Positions 63,286 to 64,000 of a stretch of DNA of 64,000 nt are shown piece by piece. The notes under the pieces were generated by a model. It saw only the letters and a program-made list of their open reading frames with translations, was not told where the DNA came from and ran no database searches. The DNA is taken from assembly GCF_021117405.1 (NCBI RefSeq), contig NZ_CP088251.1, forward strand, positions 2,666,001-2,730,000, read 5' to 3'. Both the position numbers and the translations under genes were made by a program. How positions within the stretch are numbered: the first letter of the stretch is position 1; every line of letters begins with the position of its first letter. Source of the DNA: Frateuria edaphi. GTDB taxonomy: Bacteria; Pseudomonadota; Gammaproteobacteria; Xanthomonadales; Rhodanobacteraceae.

Positions 63286-64000
63286 TCCATCCCACCGCGC
63301 AGATCGATCCCAGTGCCGTCATCGGCAGGAATGTCGCCATTGGCGCCTACAGCGTGATCGGTGCGGAGGTGGAGATCGGCGAGGGGACGGTGATCGGCCC
63401 GCACGTGGTGATCGAGGGCCCGACGCGGATCGGGCGCGAAAACCGGATCAGCCAGTTTGCCTCGATCGGCGGCGCGGCGCAGGACAAGAAGTTTTCCGGC
63501 GAGCGCACCGAACTGGTGATCGGCGACCGCAACCTGATCCGCGAATTCGTCACCATCAACCGCGGTACCGGCGAGGGCGGCGGCATCACCCGCATCGGCG
63601 ACGACAACTGGCTGCTCGCCTACGTGCATATCGCGCACGACTGCCAGGTCGGCAACCGCGTGGTGTTCTCCAACTACTCGGCCCTGGCCGGACACGTGGA
63701 AATCGGCGACTGGGTGATCGTTTCCGGTTACGCCGGCGTGCATCAGTTCTGCAAGGTCGGCGCGCACGCCTTCATTGGCATGGGCTGCCTGGTCGGCTCC
63801 GACGTGCCGCCGTTCGTGATGATGGCCAACGAGCAGCACGGCCGCCCGCGCGGCATCAACAGCGAGGGCCTCAAGCGCCGCGGCTTCGATGCGCCGCGCA
63901 TTTCGGCGATCAAGCGCGCCTACCGCACGCTGTACATGGCCGGGCTGTCGCTGCCGGAGGCGCGCGTGCAGCTCGCCACCCAGGCGCAGGACAGCGACGA
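63282..64000 (+). CDS. lpxA: UDP-N-acetylglucosamine acyltransferase (cut by window end)
   Basis: First committed step of lipid A synthesis. The visible 239 residues cover the beta-helix with hexapeptide repeats ([21 protein letters not shown]), the catalytic His119 in HIAHDCQVG and the C-terminal helical region beginning [23 protein letters not shown]. The stop lies outside the window. Start overlaps fabZ (ATGA). Confidence 0.97.
   Translation, partial: MIHPTAQIDPSAVIGRNVAIGAYSVIGAEVEIGEGTVIGPHVVIEGPTRIGRENRISQFASIGGAAQDKKFSGERTELVIGDRNLIREFVTINRGTGEGGGITRIGDDNWLLAYVHIAHDCQVGNRVVFSNYSALAGHVEIGDWVIVSGYAGVHQFCKVGAHAFIGMGCLVGSDVPPFVMMANEQHGRPRGINSEGLKRRGFDAPRISAIKRAYRTLYMAGLSLPEARVQLATQAQDSD

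Overview
The window is a GC-rich, tightly packed chromosomal segment of a gammaproteobacterium of the Xanthomonadales/Lysobacterales, most probably Rhodanobacteraceae (Rhodanobacter, Dyella, Luteibacter or Frateuria type). The basis is the gene order: map-glnD-dapD-ArsC/Spx-dapE on one strand facing rpsB-tsf-pyrH-frr-uppS-cdsA-dxr-rseP-bamA-lpxD-fabZ-lpxA, with no skp between bamA and lpxD. Intergenic repeats of a style I know from this order support it. The genus cannot be fixed from the sequence alone.

Layout. 1-2000: copper delivery to cytochrome oxidase (SCO1/SenC lipoprotein, PCuAC chaperone, CtaG). 2000-2536: a gene-free repeat-derived stretch. 2537-6070: a minus-strand three-gene ABC exporter with a GldG-like auxiliary protein. 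6197-12704: TonB-dependent receptor, SRPBCC protein and a NarL-type two-component pair. 12900-15435: GNAT gene and minCDE. 15502-19309: HExxH protein, ChaB, AAG-type DNA glycosylase and a DUF5916 exported protein. 19445-22907: Bcr/CflA efflux pump, then a fluoride riboswitch followed by crcB, a DUF190 gene and cfa. 22858-26602: divergent LysR/azoreductase pair, an exported alpha/beta hydrolase and a TraB/GumN protein. 26788-30833: parC, a small exported protein and a two-part lipoate-protein ligase. 30981-38118: paired M16 peptidases (one active, one dead), VOC, NUDIX, DUF2233 lipoprotein and penicillin-acylase-like hydrolase. 38303-40586: DUF3224, YCII/DGPF protein and an ECF42-like sigma factor. 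40676-47023: dapE, ArsC/Spx, dapD, a degenerate HD-GYP protein and glnD. 47024-49831: a decayed prophage or island wedged between glnD and map. 49832-64000: map, then the translation, isoprenoid and envelope biogenesis genes, with lpxA cut by the window end.

How the genes work together. The right third couples translation (S2, EF-Ts, RRF, methionine aminopeptidase), UMP supply, undecaprenyl and CDP-diacylglycerol precursors, the MEP pathway, outer-membrane protein assembly (BamA) and lipid A synthesis (LpxD, FabZ, LpxA). The dap genes supply diaminopimelate for peptidoglycan and lysine, and Min places the septum. The accessory middle holds stress and small-molecule genes: fluoride export, azoreductase, NUDIX, alkyl-base repair and ECF42.

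Most noteworthy are a textbook fluoride riboswitch, the bipartite LplB-LplA ligase, a prophage relic with a multiply frameshifted Dam gene beside an intact foreign-looking methyltransferase, an HD-GYP protein whose catalytic HD dyad is gone, and several dispersed palindromic repeat families. I found no tRNA, rRNA, CRISPR array or intact insertion sequence.
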